From Lachnospiraceae bacterium UBA3641 (GTDB taxonomy: Bacteria > Bacillota > Clostridia > Lachnospirales > Lachnospiraceae), in assembly GCA_002373875.1 (NCBI GenBank), contig DFKQ01000107.1:1-50838 (forward strand): DNA of 50,838 bases, in the 5' to 3' direction. Shown here piece by piece: positions 15,420 through 24,123 of the stretch. The notes under the pieces are model-generated. The model searched no databases and was not told where the DNA came from. It saw only the letters and a list, made by a program, of their open reading frames with translations. The translations under genes and the position numbers were made by a program. Position 1 is the first letter of the stretch, and each line of letters begins with the position of its first letter.

Positions 15420-16022
15420 ATGGAAATAGTATGTCTTGACCTTGAAGGGGTACTTGTCCCCGAAATATGGATAGCATTCTCGGAAGCGACCGGGATCCCG
15501 GAGCTTCGCCGGACAACAAGGGACGAGCCTGATTATGACAAGCTCATGAAGTACAGGATAGGTATCTTAAACGAACACGGTCTCTTGCTTAAACAGATAC
15601 AGGATACCATAGCCACCATAGATCCCTTCCCGGGTGCCGGGGAATTCCTTGATGAATTGAGAAGCCTTACTCAGGTCATAATCATAAGCGACACCTTCAC
15701 CCAGTTCGCCGGCCCCCTTATGAAGAAGCTCGGATGGCCCACCATATTCTGCAACACACTTGAAGTAGCACAGGACGGTAAGATAACCGGCTACAGGATG
15801 AGGTGCGAAAAGAGCAAGCTCACAACGGTAAAGGCCCTTCAGTCGATGGGATTTGACACCATCGCTGCCGGTGATTCCTTCAATGATCTCGGAATGATAG
15901 AAGCCGGCAAGGCAGGCTTCCTGTTTCGAAGCACCGAACAGATAATAAAGGATCATCCGCAGTATCCGGCGTTTACCGAATATTCAGACCTTCTTGATGC
16001 GATAAAAAAGGAGCTGGTTTAA
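15420..16022 (+). CDS. thrH: Bifunctional phosphoserine phosphatase/homoserine phosphotransferase ThrH
   Basis: A HAD-superfamily enzyme of 200 aa that dephosphorylates phosphoserine and can move the phosphate to homoserine. The N-terminus MEIVCLDLEGVLVPEIW is the ThrH signature, with nucleophile Asp in DLEG (Glu in place of the second motif-I Asp, as in this family). Motif II is IIISDTF and motif IV is AAGDSFNDLGM. Of two adjacent ATG codons the second is chosen because it matches the family start and sits seven bases from AAGGAG (15407-15412); the other lies at 15417. The gene is single, facing away from the four-gene signalling operon. Confidence 0.93.
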   Translation: MEIVCLDLEGVLVPEIWIAFSEATGIPELRRTTRDEPDYDKLMKYRIGILNEHGLLLKQIQDTIATIDPFPGAGEFLDELRSLTQVIIISDTFTQFAGPLMKKLGWPTIFCNTLEVAQDGKITGYRMRCEKSKLTTVKALQSMGFDTIAAGDSFNDLGMIEAGKAGFLFRSTEQIIKDHPQYPAFTEYSDLLDAIKKELV

Positions 16023-16105
16023 GCATGCGGCGATATGTTCAGATGCTCACGAGCACATGGGACAACAGGTATCTTACCACCCTGGTAAAGGGGATAAACC
16101 GGCGG

Positions 16106-16444
16106 TCAACGGATGTGCTCTAATATCCTGTCGTACTGGTCGTACATTTTCTGGGTCTCATTCTCCAACAGGTAATAGTGCATTATGTAGGGGATAAGAA
16201 GGACAAGAAGTATTCCGATAAGGGCCAGAACATATATTGCACCGCTTATTATATAGGTGGAAACACATATAAATTCAAGGATCGCAAAAAGCACGGTCAC
16301 TATAAGATGTATGAGCCTCTCATGCTGGAAGAAGCTCACCTGGGTAAGATGCTCTTCAAGCACGGCCTGCCAGTCGGTATTCTCATCATTGTCCGCAAGG
16401 AGCTTATCTATTCCTGTTCTGTATTTAAGTATTCTCTCTTTCAT
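16106..16444 (-). CDS. Small membrane protein of unknown function
   Basis: A 112-aa protein with two adjacent hydrophobic segments (LIVTVLFAILEFICVSTYI and IYVLALIGILLVLLIPYIM) in the middle, flanked by charged N- and C-terminal helices. This hairpin-type topology does not identify a family. It lies 51 bases after the GNAT gene on the same strand and is probably the last gene of that operon. The ribosome site is weak (GGGGA). Coding status is supported by length, context and absence of a better frame. Confidence 0.6.
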   Translation of the reverse strand: MKERILKYRTGIDKLLADNDENTDWQAVLEEHLTQVSFFQHERLIHLIVTVLFAILEFICVSTYIISGAIYVLALIGILLVLLIPYIMHYYLLENETQKMYDQYDRILEHIR

Positions 16445-16495
16445 GATCGTCCCCGTAAATCGGTATGTAACCGCATTGCTGTGTATGAGTCTGTC

Positions 16496-17014
16496 TTATT
16501 GCAGCGGCATGTGATAGCGGTGCATGATGACCCCGTCTATGTCCGCATCCTCCATATAGGTAAAGCCCAGCTTCTTACATATGTGAAGGGATATATCGTT
16601 TCCCGGCATTATAAAGCAGTTAAGGCTGTCAAGATACAGTTCCTCCCTCGCATACTCAATGACGGCCCTGAGGGCTTCCTGGGCGTAGCCCCTGCCCTGT
16701 TTCTCCTTCTCTATGACATAGGCCAGCTCCGCTTCAAGGTAGCCTGCCCTGTTGGTAAGGCCGGCCCTGCCCACTATCCTTCCGGTATCATTCTCAACCA
16801 CGATCCATAGGCCATACCCGTAAAAGCCGTACTGGTATTTAATGTAATCTTCGGTATAGGCGATCTCTTCGTCCCTGTCTTCATAGAGGGGTTCAATATA
16901 ATCGGTTATACCGGGAGCCGCATATATCTCATATAACCTGTCAACATCTTCAACCGTTATCCTGCGTAACGTCAGGCGGTCCGTCTTAAGGACCGTAAGC
17001 TCTTCATCCATCAT
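16496..17014 (-). CDS. GNAT-family N-acetyltransferase (RimJ/RimL type)
   Basis: A 172-aa acetyl-CoA-dependent acyltransferase. The start LKTDRLTLRRITVEDVDRLYEI, the core strand ELAYVIEKEKQGRGYAQEALRAVI with the Q-x-x-G-x-A acetyl-CoA pyrophosphate loop, and the tail HICKKLGFTY are the standard RimJ/RimL layout. Substrates in this branch include protein N-termini and small amines; none can be chosen here. It overlaps the upstream EAL gene by four bases (ATGA-type junction), so the two are translationally coupled. Confidence 0.92.
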   Translation of the reverse strand: MMDEELTVLKTDRLTLRRITVEDVDRLYEIYAAPGITDYIEPLYEDRDEEIAYTEDYIKYQYGFYGYGLWIVVENDTGRIVGRAGLTNRAGYLEAELAYVIEKEKQGRGYAQEALRAVIEYAREELYLDSLNCFIMPGNDISLHICKKLGFTYMEDADIDGVIMHRYHMPLQ

Positions 17015-18948
17015 CCGTTGTGCTCCAGCATAAACTTAATAAATTCCTTCTCGGGCAGGGGCCTTGAAAAATAATAACCCTGTATGTATTCGCAGCCAAG
17101 GTTTAAGAACCGGTTCAGGGTCTTCTCCTCTTCAACTCCCTCCACGAGTATATCCTTCTTCATCTCATGGAGCATATTGACCGTATTCTTTATGACTATC
17201 CACATCTGAGGATCGTCCATCTCGTCAACGAAGCTCTTATCCAGCTTGACAAGATCAATGGGAAGGGCTGTCACCCTCTTAATGTTTGAATAACCGGTAC
17301 CGTAGTCATCAAGAGAGAACTTTATCCCCTTCTGCGACAGCCTGTTAACATTCCTGTCAACCATTGTCGGATCGAAATCAGCCGCCGTCTCGGTTATCTC
17401 GAAATTAACCCTGCTTACGTCAATGTCATATTTATCAAGTGTATCCAGTATCTTGGACACAAGATCCGATTCCACGCACTGGGCCACAGAAAGGTTGATC
17501 TCAACGCACTCAAGTCCCATCTTCTTAAGATCCTGACCTGCCATGAACCTGCACACCGCATCAAGGACATAGTCACCTATCTGATGTATGGCTCCCGAGG
17601 CTTCGGCCGCAGGGATAAAGAGTCCCGGTGATACGAAGCCGTACTTATCATCGATAAGACGTATAAGAGCTTCGGCCGATACGAACTTCATCCTCTTAGC
17701 CGAATATATGGGCTGATAATACATCTGAAAGTTCCTGTGCTCTATTGCGGACGCGATGACGTCATCAATCTCACTCTTAAGCTTAAAATCATCACTGTTT
17801 ATCACTTCGGACAAAAGAACCGAAGGCTTATCCCTGTCAAAGGCCTGCTTAAGCGTTCTCTCGAAATTAACGATGCCCTCATAGTCATCAATATCCTCGG
17901 GACATCTTACAACACAGCTCTTACATTCAGGCTCGATCTTAAAATGCTGAAGCTCAAAGGGCCTGTTAAGACCGTCAACAATCGAAGCTGCCGCCGTTGA
18001 AACGACTTCCATGTCGAGCTCGCCCGTTATTATCGCAAAGGTTCCGTTCTGAAGATAGTATACATCGCTCTTAAGCCTGTAGATATTGCAGGTCCTTGTT
18101 ATCCTGGTCCCTACATCCTTAAGCATGATGTTGAACCTGTCCATTCCCAGATAAGTCCTGAGGTTGCCGCTGTTTATGATACTTATGTATATGACCCGGA
18201 ATGACCTGCCCGTGTTGAAGGATTTCTTAAGGGCATCAAGGGAAGCATTGTAGGACTGCACACCGCTTAAGGGATCCAGTATCTCCTCACCCCTCTGAAG
18301 GATGGTTGATATGATAAGAACGACGATCGCGGAACCGAACATCTCAACAAAAAGCCCGGGTATAAGAAGCTGCAGAAATACGGTTATAAGGCTTACCGGA
18401 AGCTGGCTCATAAGGGCAAGGAACTTATCCCTTGTGAGCAGACGGCGAAACCTTATCATGATCACACTGCTGGCTATGATGTAGCTTATTGCGATCAGAT
18501 ATATGATCACGCTCCCGCTGCCCCTGCAGTAATTCTGCTTCTCATCAAAATAAAAGATAAGGCCCGTAAGAGGATTGCTCAGAATAAAGATCAGACTGAA
18601 GATACAGGGTATCAGAATGGCAATGAACTTCTGCCTGTTCCTTACATAGATATGCCATACACCGGTATAGGATATCACATACAGGATATATATAAGCGGG
18701 CTTATGTTCCGTGCCACAAAGTACACATAGTCGATCAATGCGCGTATCGCGGTGTTATCACTTCGGATCTTAAAGACAGGACCGAACATTCCGGCCAGAA
18801 GGTCCGTTATTGTCGAAACGGCAATGCTTATCAGCAGGATAACAAACAGACGGTTGGACCGTCCCAGATACATCTTCCTTGAAACTATGGAAACTGCCAG
18901 AATGGTAAGAATTATCAGCGCGCATATGTCAAAATTAAGTATTCCCAA
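17011..18948 (-). CDS. Membrane-anchored c-di-GMP phosphodiesterase (EAL domain with degenerate GGDEF)
   Basis: Likely degrades cyclic-di-GMP at the membrane. The 645-aa protein begins at a TTG (GGGAGAG five bases upstream) and has about seven N-terminal helices (residues 5-215). A GGDEF-like domain (about 230-370) has lost its signature. The EAL domain (about 385-640) keeps AEALIRL, NFEITET, DDYGTGYSNI, KLDKSF, EGVEEE and YIQGYYFSRP, the usual metal and catalytic residues, so phosphodiesterase activity is expected. It starts 18 bases after the glucosaminidase stop and overlaps the GNAT gene by four bases. Together with two GGDEF proteins nearby and the PelD-like receptor, it belongs to a local c-di-GMP set. 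Confidence 0.93.
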   Translation of the reverse strand: MGILNFDICALIILTILAVSIVSRKMYLGRSNRLFVILLISIAVSTITDLLAGMFGPVFKIRSDNTAIRALIDYVYFVARNISPLIYILYVISYTGVWHIYVRNRQKFIAILIPCIFSLIFILSNPLTGLIFYFDEKQNYCRGSGSVIIYLIAISYIIASSVIMIRFRRLLTRDKFLALMSQLPVSLITVFLQLLIPGLFVEMFGSAIVVLIISTILQRGEEILDPLSGVQSYNASLDALKKSFNTGRSFRVIYISIINSGNLRTYLGMDRFNIMLKDVGTRITRTCNIYRLKSDVYYLQNGTFAIITGELDMEVVSTAAASIVDGLNRPFELQHFKIEPECKSCVVRCPEDIDDYEGIVNFERTLKQAFDRDKPSVLLSEVINSDDFKLKSEIDDVIASAIEHRNFQMYYQPIYSAKRMKFVSAEALIRLIDDKYGFVSPGLFIPAAEASGAIHQIGDYVLDAVCRFMAGQDLKKMGLECVEINLSVAQCVESDLVSKILDTLDKYDIDVSRVNFEITETAADFDPTMVDRNVNRLSQKGIKFSLDDYGTGYSNIKRVTALPIDLVKLDKSFVDEMDDPQMWIVIKNTVNMLHEMKKDILVEGVEEEKTLNRFLNLGCEYIQGYYFSRPLPEKEFIKFMLEHNG

Positions 18949-18966
18949 AGCTTCTCTCCCTGATCA

Positions 18967-21441
18967 CTAATTGGCCGGCTTGACTGTAACAGTCTTTACG
19001 ATCTCAAGACCGTTAGACAGGATCGATCTTATCGCAAGCGTATATTTACTTCCGGCGATAAGTTCCGCTTCATCTGCCGCCCTTACGATGATAACGCCCC
19101 CGCTGCCGGTGACCGTCTTCCCATTCGGAAGAAGTTCCCCCTTCTTAATAAGCTCTGCCGTGAACAGACCGGCATTGTCACCTTCAAGGATGACCTCTTC
19201 AACCGTCAGGGACGGGAAGGAGGACATTTTGGGGGTGTACTTAATGTAAGAATCATCAGGCCTTGACAGCCTTATCTTACCGCCGGTGCTGAAGGTATAG
19301 GCAGCTGCAGGATTCCCTACATACTTGATGGTAACCGACCTTGTCACAGGTGCCCTCCATGCATCCGACATAAAGGTAAGCTTACGGCTCCCGCTCTTAA
19401 AGGGCCCCGCCGCTTCAACATCTATGGCAGTCCTGTCATCATTTAAGGCTGCGGTCAATAAGGCATGATTTACGGAGACGGTTGTATCCCCCGGAAGCCC
19501 CGCATGAGCCAGTGCCAGCCTGCCGTTAAAGGCGCCGTTATACAGGGTGGCCCCACTGACCTTTATGGAAGGAGCCTTGTTTATTACGGGAACGGTCAGC
19601 TTACAGGTTATCTGCCCGTAATCCTTAAAGGTGATATTCAGAGTCACCTTCTTTTGGATCTTCGTATAATTCTTATTGGTCAAAAGGACCGGCTTAAGCT
19701 TCAAAAGGCCCGTCATATCATCATATGAATCAACCGTATAATAGGGCTTCGTGCCTGCGGCAAGGGTTTCCTCGACAGCAGGATCAAGACATATCTGTAT
19801 TATTTCCTCGGAAGCCTCGATCGTGTAAAGGGCTGCCGCCTCATCCGTATCCATCGTGTAATACAGGTTCGACTTCTGCGAATTCTTTATCTTATAAGCA
19901 GGCTTAATGGGGGGCGCCGGTGATATCGTATCTCCCTTGTATACGGGTATCTTGAATACGAAGGGATTATTAAGGGCACCGGAGTTCTTATACATGGAAT
20001 AAACCTTCTGAGCTTCCGTAAGGGGAGCCGAGGCATTCTGCATATACTGGTGCCAGTAGGTTTTCTTGACTACATTGTACTTCTCAAGATAGGGGGTATC
20101 CTGTCCCGCAAGTATATAGTTCTTAGAGTCGAACTTCGCTCCTCCTTCAAGTGACTTATACCTTGTGTTCCACCCCTGACCCTTAGCATAGGACAGACCG
20201 TTTCTGTATATATCCGAAGTGCCTGACCCTGTCGCCTGTATATTAAAGTAATTATAATATCCTTCGTATCCCGGATAGGTTCCGGAAATGAGGGGCGAGG
20301 TACCCTTTCCCTGCTCCTGATATACCCTGGCCGCAAGATGGTAGGGACTTACCTTCAGCTTACTTCCTATCTCGGCGAAGGCCCCGGAATAGGTCTTCCC
20401 CTCTCCCGGAATATCACCGCTCATGAAGGTTCCATTAAGCACACTCCTGACGCCTGATTCTGTCTGGTAGGAAGCATTGTAGGTAAGCTGCTCGAACATG
20501 AAGATATTCTGCTCGGAGCCCACGAAATTGGCCGGATTCATGTAGTAATTAAGACCGGTCTTGCTGGCATAATACCAGGTGTTGTTTATCTTGCCTCCCT
20601 TATAGGCATCCTTGACCGTATAGTAAACCCAGTTCCTGTTCTTATCCGCATACTGGGCATTTACCGCTTCCTCAAGGCTTAAGTCAACCGTCTGGGGTAC
20701 AAAGACCCAGTTGGGATGGGATGAAAGTATCTTAAGGAGGCTGTCCCTGTAGCTGTCGGGAAAACGATAGACCGACTCTCTGGCCTTACCGGGAATGCCT
20801 GCCTCTCCCGCCCCGTCACGACCTATCCCGCCGCCGTTATCGTAAGCGGTCGAAATGGTCTGTTCCCATTCAAGATAAGCCTCATTAAGGCATATAAGCT
20901 TATCCTTCGGAATATAACCGGTAACTTCCGTTTCCGTCAGGTAGGCACCTGCATAAAACCAGTAAGTTCCCCCTTCATATGTAAGGCTCTTAAGGTAGAG
21001 GGTTGTACCGCTCGGGAGCATGGCTATGTTTTCCGCGCTGACTGAAGGCGAATTTTTCAAGGGATATTCGTCGCACAGATAAAGGACTGCCATCATCTCC
21101 CCTTCGCCTAGTGCCGTATTCAGCTTCTCGCAGGCTTCATCACTTCCCGGATACGGTGTGACCCCACTCCCTTCATCCTCTTCGGAATACAGGATATCAT
21201 CCGCCGCCTCATCTGCGATCAGCTCTGCATCCCCTGAGAGCTCCACGTCCGTAATGTCCGAAGCCTCCTGTGTGATCACTATATCCCGCGAGGGTTCTGC
21301 CGGCCCGATATCTCCTGACTCCTGCAGGATGAACATATCCCCGGCAGAGGGATCATAAGCAGCAAAAACAGGGCCGGAATGTACCAGGCCCGTTACCATA
21401 CTTACCGCAAGCAGTGCGGCTATTCGCTTCCTTATTTTCAT
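18967..21441 (-). CDS. Secreted N-acetylglucosaminidase-type cell-wall hydrolase
   Basis: A secreted 824-aa protein. The signal peptide (residues 1-28) ends VFAA, before an acidic linker. Residues about 115-190 look like a bacterial SH3-type domain (GTTLYLKSL, GYIPKDKLICL). Residues about 215-480 form a glucosaminidase domain of the GH73-like/LytB type (LLKILSSHPNWVFVP, then NPANF, GYYNYFNIQATG); Glu in RVYQEQG is the probable catalytic acid. The C-terminal 330 residues are beta-rich, Ig-like domains. It would cleave GlcNAc bonds in peptidoglycan. It leads the operon with the EAL and GNAT genes. The AGGGGG ribosome site is seven bases before the ATG, and a repeat block lies upstream. Confidence 0.88.
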   Translation of the reverse strand: MKIRKRIAALLAVSMVTGLVHSGPVFAAYDPSAGDMFILQESGDIGPAEPSRDIVITQEASDITDVELSGDAELIADEAADDILYSEEDEGSGVTPYPGSDEACEKLNTALGEGEMMAVLYLCDEYPLKNSPSVSAENIAMLPSGTTLYLKSLTYEGGTYWFYAGAYLTETEVTGYIPKDKLICLNEAYLEWEQTISTAYDNGGGIGRDGAGEAGIPGKARESVYRFPDSYRDSLLKILSSHPNWVFVPQTVDLSLEEAVNAQYADKNRNWVYYTVKDAYKGGKINNTWYYASKTGLNYYMNPANFVGSEQNIFMFEQLTYNASYQTESGVRSVLNGTFMSGDIPGEGKTYSGAFAEIGSKLKVSPYHLAARVYQEQGKGTSPLISGTYPGYEGYYNYFNIQATGSGTSDIYRNGLSYAKGQGWNTRYKSLEGGAKFDSKNYILAGQDTPYLEKYNVVKKTYWHQYMQNASAPLTEAQKVYSMYKNSGALNNPFVFKIPVYKGDTISPAPPIKPAYKIKNSQKSNLYYTMDTDEAAALYTIEASEEIIQICLDPAVEETLAAGTKPYYTVDSYDDMTGLLKLKPVLLTNKNYTKIQKKVTLNITFKDYGQITCKLTVPVINKAPSIKVSGATLYNGAFNGRLALAHAGLPGDTTVSVNHALLTAALNDDRTAIDVEAAGPFKSGSRKLTFMSDAWRAPVTRSVTIKYVGNPAAAYTFSTGGKIRLSRPDDSYIKYTPKMSSFPSLTVEEVILEGDNAGLFTAELIKKGELLPNGKTVTGSGGVIIVRAADEAELIAGSKYTLAIRSILSNGLEIVKTVTVKPAN

Positions 21442-21517
21442 ACCGTTACCCCCTAAACGTCTTTATCCATACTCCTCTTGCGCCCGTGAGCATAAGCTTA
21501 TACCGATTGAGCGCAAA

Positions 21518-21559
21518 GTGAACGAATTAAATTCGTTCACTATAAATTCGTTCACTATA
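21518..21559. repeat. GTGAACGAAT inverted/direct repeat block
   Basis: GTGAACGAAT (21518-21527) and its complement ATTCGTTCAC (21531-21540) form a palindrome with a 3-base gap, and a third ATTCGTTCAC copy extends to CTATA (21546-21559). The same motif forms the pyrF leader hairpin at 6872-6904. It lies between the hybrid kinase and glucosaminidase genes, where it may overlap the promoter of the latter. Confidence 0.6.
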
Positions 21560-21575
21560 CATATATATATCGGCA

Positions 21576-24080
21576 TCATCTTATATTTTCTTCACCCTTG
21601 ATGGCCTTTTTATGCTCATACATCATCGCGTCGGCCCGCTTGAACACATCATCGCAGTCCTTATCGACACCGGGCATGAATTCCGCCATACCTATGGCGA
21701 AGGATACATTTGCCGAATCCTCAGGATCGTAATTCTCGGCGGTCATGATCCCGGCCAGGTCGCTTATATAACCATTTCTGGACGCATAATCATCATTTCT
21801 TAAAATGACCACGAACTCATCGCCGCCTATCCTGAATACGGGGCTTCTCTTAAAGGTGGTACATATGAGCCGGCAGGCGTTTATCAGGAGCTTGTTGCCC
21901 TCATCGTGACCGATATTGTCATTTATATGCTTAAGGCCGTTAACATCGCATACAACAATGGCGAATTCGGGAGCGCCGTCTGATTCTATCTCGACATTTA
22001 TCCTGTTCTTGGCCAGCTCGAAGGCATTCCTGTTCTTAACCCCGGTCAGGGCATCGGTGTTGGCATCCTTAAGGGCCTTGTCAAGCCTCTGAGCCAGCTC
22101 CGTTGTCTGCTTCTTGATAACCGTAAGCAGGGTCTTGACAAGCTGGTTTACGTCAACAGGCTTACTTATGTAGTCATTCATTCCCGCATCAAGCAATACG
22201 CTTATATCTCCGGCATCGGACCCTGCCACCATGGCGATTATGGGTACGGTTCTTGCGTCATTACGGACTTTCGCCCTTATCTCCTTAGTCACGGTTATAC
22301 CGTCAAGGACGGGCATGGCCACATCCATAAGGATGGCATCGAAGGTATTCTCCTTGGAAGAATCAAACAGGGACAGGGCCACAAGCCCGTTCTCGGCAGG
22401 CGTTACCACAGCCCCCTCATTTATCAGCATGGTACGGGCGATCTCCATATTAAGCTCATTGTCCTCGGCAACAAGGATATTGGTCCCGGCAAGCCTGGCA
22501 CCGCTTTCTTCTCTCTCACTCTGTCCAGCCGAATTGTATATCTCAAAGGGAAGGGATATAAGGAACCTGGTCCCTTTCTTCAGTTCACTCTGAACCTCCA
22601 CGGTCCCGCCCATAAGCTCGATATAGCTCTTGGTGATGCTCATTCCTATACCCAGTCCTTCACCCTCGCCCAGGCCTTCATTCGCTGTCGTAAAATCTTC
22701 GAAGATATGGGACAGGTATTGTTCACTCATACCCACACCATTATCCTCTATTTCAATATTGTATCTGACCCCCTTCTCCTTATCGTAGGAGCCGATATCC
22801 TCATATATCCTGAAGGTCACGCTTCCGCCCGCAGGCGTGAACTTAACAGCATTGTCGGTAATGTTAAGGATGGCCTGCCTTAAGTGAAGCTCGTCACCGA
22901 TAAGATTGGGATGAATGATTATACCCACATCCTTAATGAAATTAAGCCCCGCTTCACCTGCCAGCCTCGATACTATACCCGTAAGACTCTCCACGAAATT
23001 ATTCATGTTAAACTGGGCCTTCTGTATCTTGATCATCTTATTCTCGGTACGGTCAAGATCAAGCACATCATTTACCAGCTCCAGCAGGATCTTGGCCGTG
23101 GAATCTATCTCATCGAGATATCCTCCTGTCCTCTCCTCATCGGACAGGGATGACTTGGCCCGCTCGGAAACATTGATTATGGTATTGATGGGATTGCGTA
23201 CCGAATTGGACATCTTGGCCAGGAACTGATTCTTCGCCGCAAGGGCATGCTCGGCTTCTCCTGTCTTTTCAATCAGCTCATCCGTCTTGCGGGTAAGCTT
23301 CTCATTAAGCGCCATAAGCTCCTTACCCCTCTCAACGTTCACGGCGTTAAGCCTTCTTAAGAGGATCATGGTGGTAAGAAGGAGTACCACAAAGGCATAG
23401 GTTAAAAGCCTCTGGTACTTTATCGAAACGGTGAGACGTTTATAGATGCTGTTGTAGTTTTTATCCACAGCCGCTATCTCTTCATCAAGGAACTCATCCG
23501 AATTATTGTGTATCTTGGTTTTTGATTTTTCGTAGGCATTGGAAAATACAAGCTCTCTGGCCATCTGAATCTGGTCTTCGGCCGACAGGGACTTCTCATA
23601 GGAGGTAAGTTCGTAATACAGTATCTCATCGGGCAGATCAGCGGAGTCATACAGCCCCCATCCCAGACATGCCAGAGCCATGGCATGGTATTCGGTCTGC
23701 ATGAGCTCATCCGATTCCTTCTTGGCCCTGGCAAGCTTGCTGTCCGCAGTGATCCTGATTCCCGTCTCCTCAAGAAGGTTAATGGCATTGTCCCTGTGGG
23801 CGTCCCCGTTGTATTCCTTGAAATAGCCATTAAGATCATTTATATCTCCGGTGATCGTGAAGCGTCTGCAATGCTCGGTAAGTATATCGGACCCTGCCCG
23901 CAGGAGTCTGGCTGCCTGAACATATATGATATGATCATCCTGCAGCTCAATGAGCTGCTTATTATAGGTTGAGATATTAAGGGTCTGCTTAGCCAGCAGT
24001 CCGCCTACCAGAAGGCACACCATTCCGCAGAAGAGAGCAAATATCCTTATTATTATTCCGCTTTCGTTTTTGCTGCCCAT
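21576..24080 (-). CDS. Hybrid sensor-kinase-like protein with receiver and GGDEF domains
   Basis: An 834-aa signalling protein: two membrane helices (about 10-30 and 225-245) around a helical extracellular sensor. A dimerisation domain (about 285-345), an HATPase domain (N-box NITDNAVKF, DNGVGM, GLGIGM), a receiver (acceptor D586 in ILMDVAMP) and a GGDEF domain (IGGDEF at 751-756) follow. In the dimerisation helix the usual SHExRxP reads SNSVRNP, so the phosphorylated His is Asn292. The GGDEF motif is intact but the inhibitory RxxD before it is missing. It therefore probably makes c-di-GMP, controlled through the receiver by another kinase. It follows glgX by 43 bases. Confidence 0.9.
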   Translation of the reverse strand: MGSKNESGIIIRIFALFCGMVCLLVGGLLAKQTLNISTYNKQLIELQDDHIIYVQAARLLRAGSDILTEHCRRFTITGDINDLNGYFKEYNGDAHRDNAINLLEETGIRITADSKLARAKKESDELMQTEYHAMALACLGWGLYDSADLPDEILYYELTSYEKSLSAEDQIQMARELVFSNAYEKSKTKIHNNSDEFLDEEIAAVDKNYNSIYKRLTVSIKYQRLLTYAFVVLLLTTMILLRRLNAVNVERGKELMALNEKLTRKTDELIEKTGEAEHALAAKNQFLAKMSNSVRNPINTIINVSERAKSSLSDEERTGGYLDEIDSTAKILLELVNDVLDLDRTENKMIKIQKAQFNMNNFVESLTGIVSRLAGEAGLNFIKDVGIIIHPNLIGDELHLRQAILNITDNAVKFTPAGGSVTFRIYEDIGSYDKEKGVRYNIEIEDNGVGMSEQYLSHIFEDFTTANEGLGEGEGLGIGMSITKSYIELMGGTVEVQSELKKGTRFLISLPFEIYNSAGQSEREESGARLAGTNILVAEDNELNMEIARTMLINEGAVVTPAENGLVALSLFDSSKENTFDAILMDVAMPVLDGITVTKEIRAKVRNDARTVPIIAMVAGSDAGDISVLLDAGMNDYISKPVDVNQLVKTLLTVIKKQTTELAQRLDKALKDANTDALTGVKNRNAFELAKNRINVEIESDGAPEFAIVVCDVNGLKHINDNIGHDEGNKLLINACRLICTTFKRSPVFRIGGDEFVVILRNDDYASRNGYISDLAGIMTAENYDPEDSANVSFAIGMAEFMPGVDKDCDDVFKRADAMMYEHKKAIKGEENIR

Positions 24081-24123
24081 TATTTCCTTTCCGCTTAAGA
24101 TCCTTCACTTACTTATTCATTAA

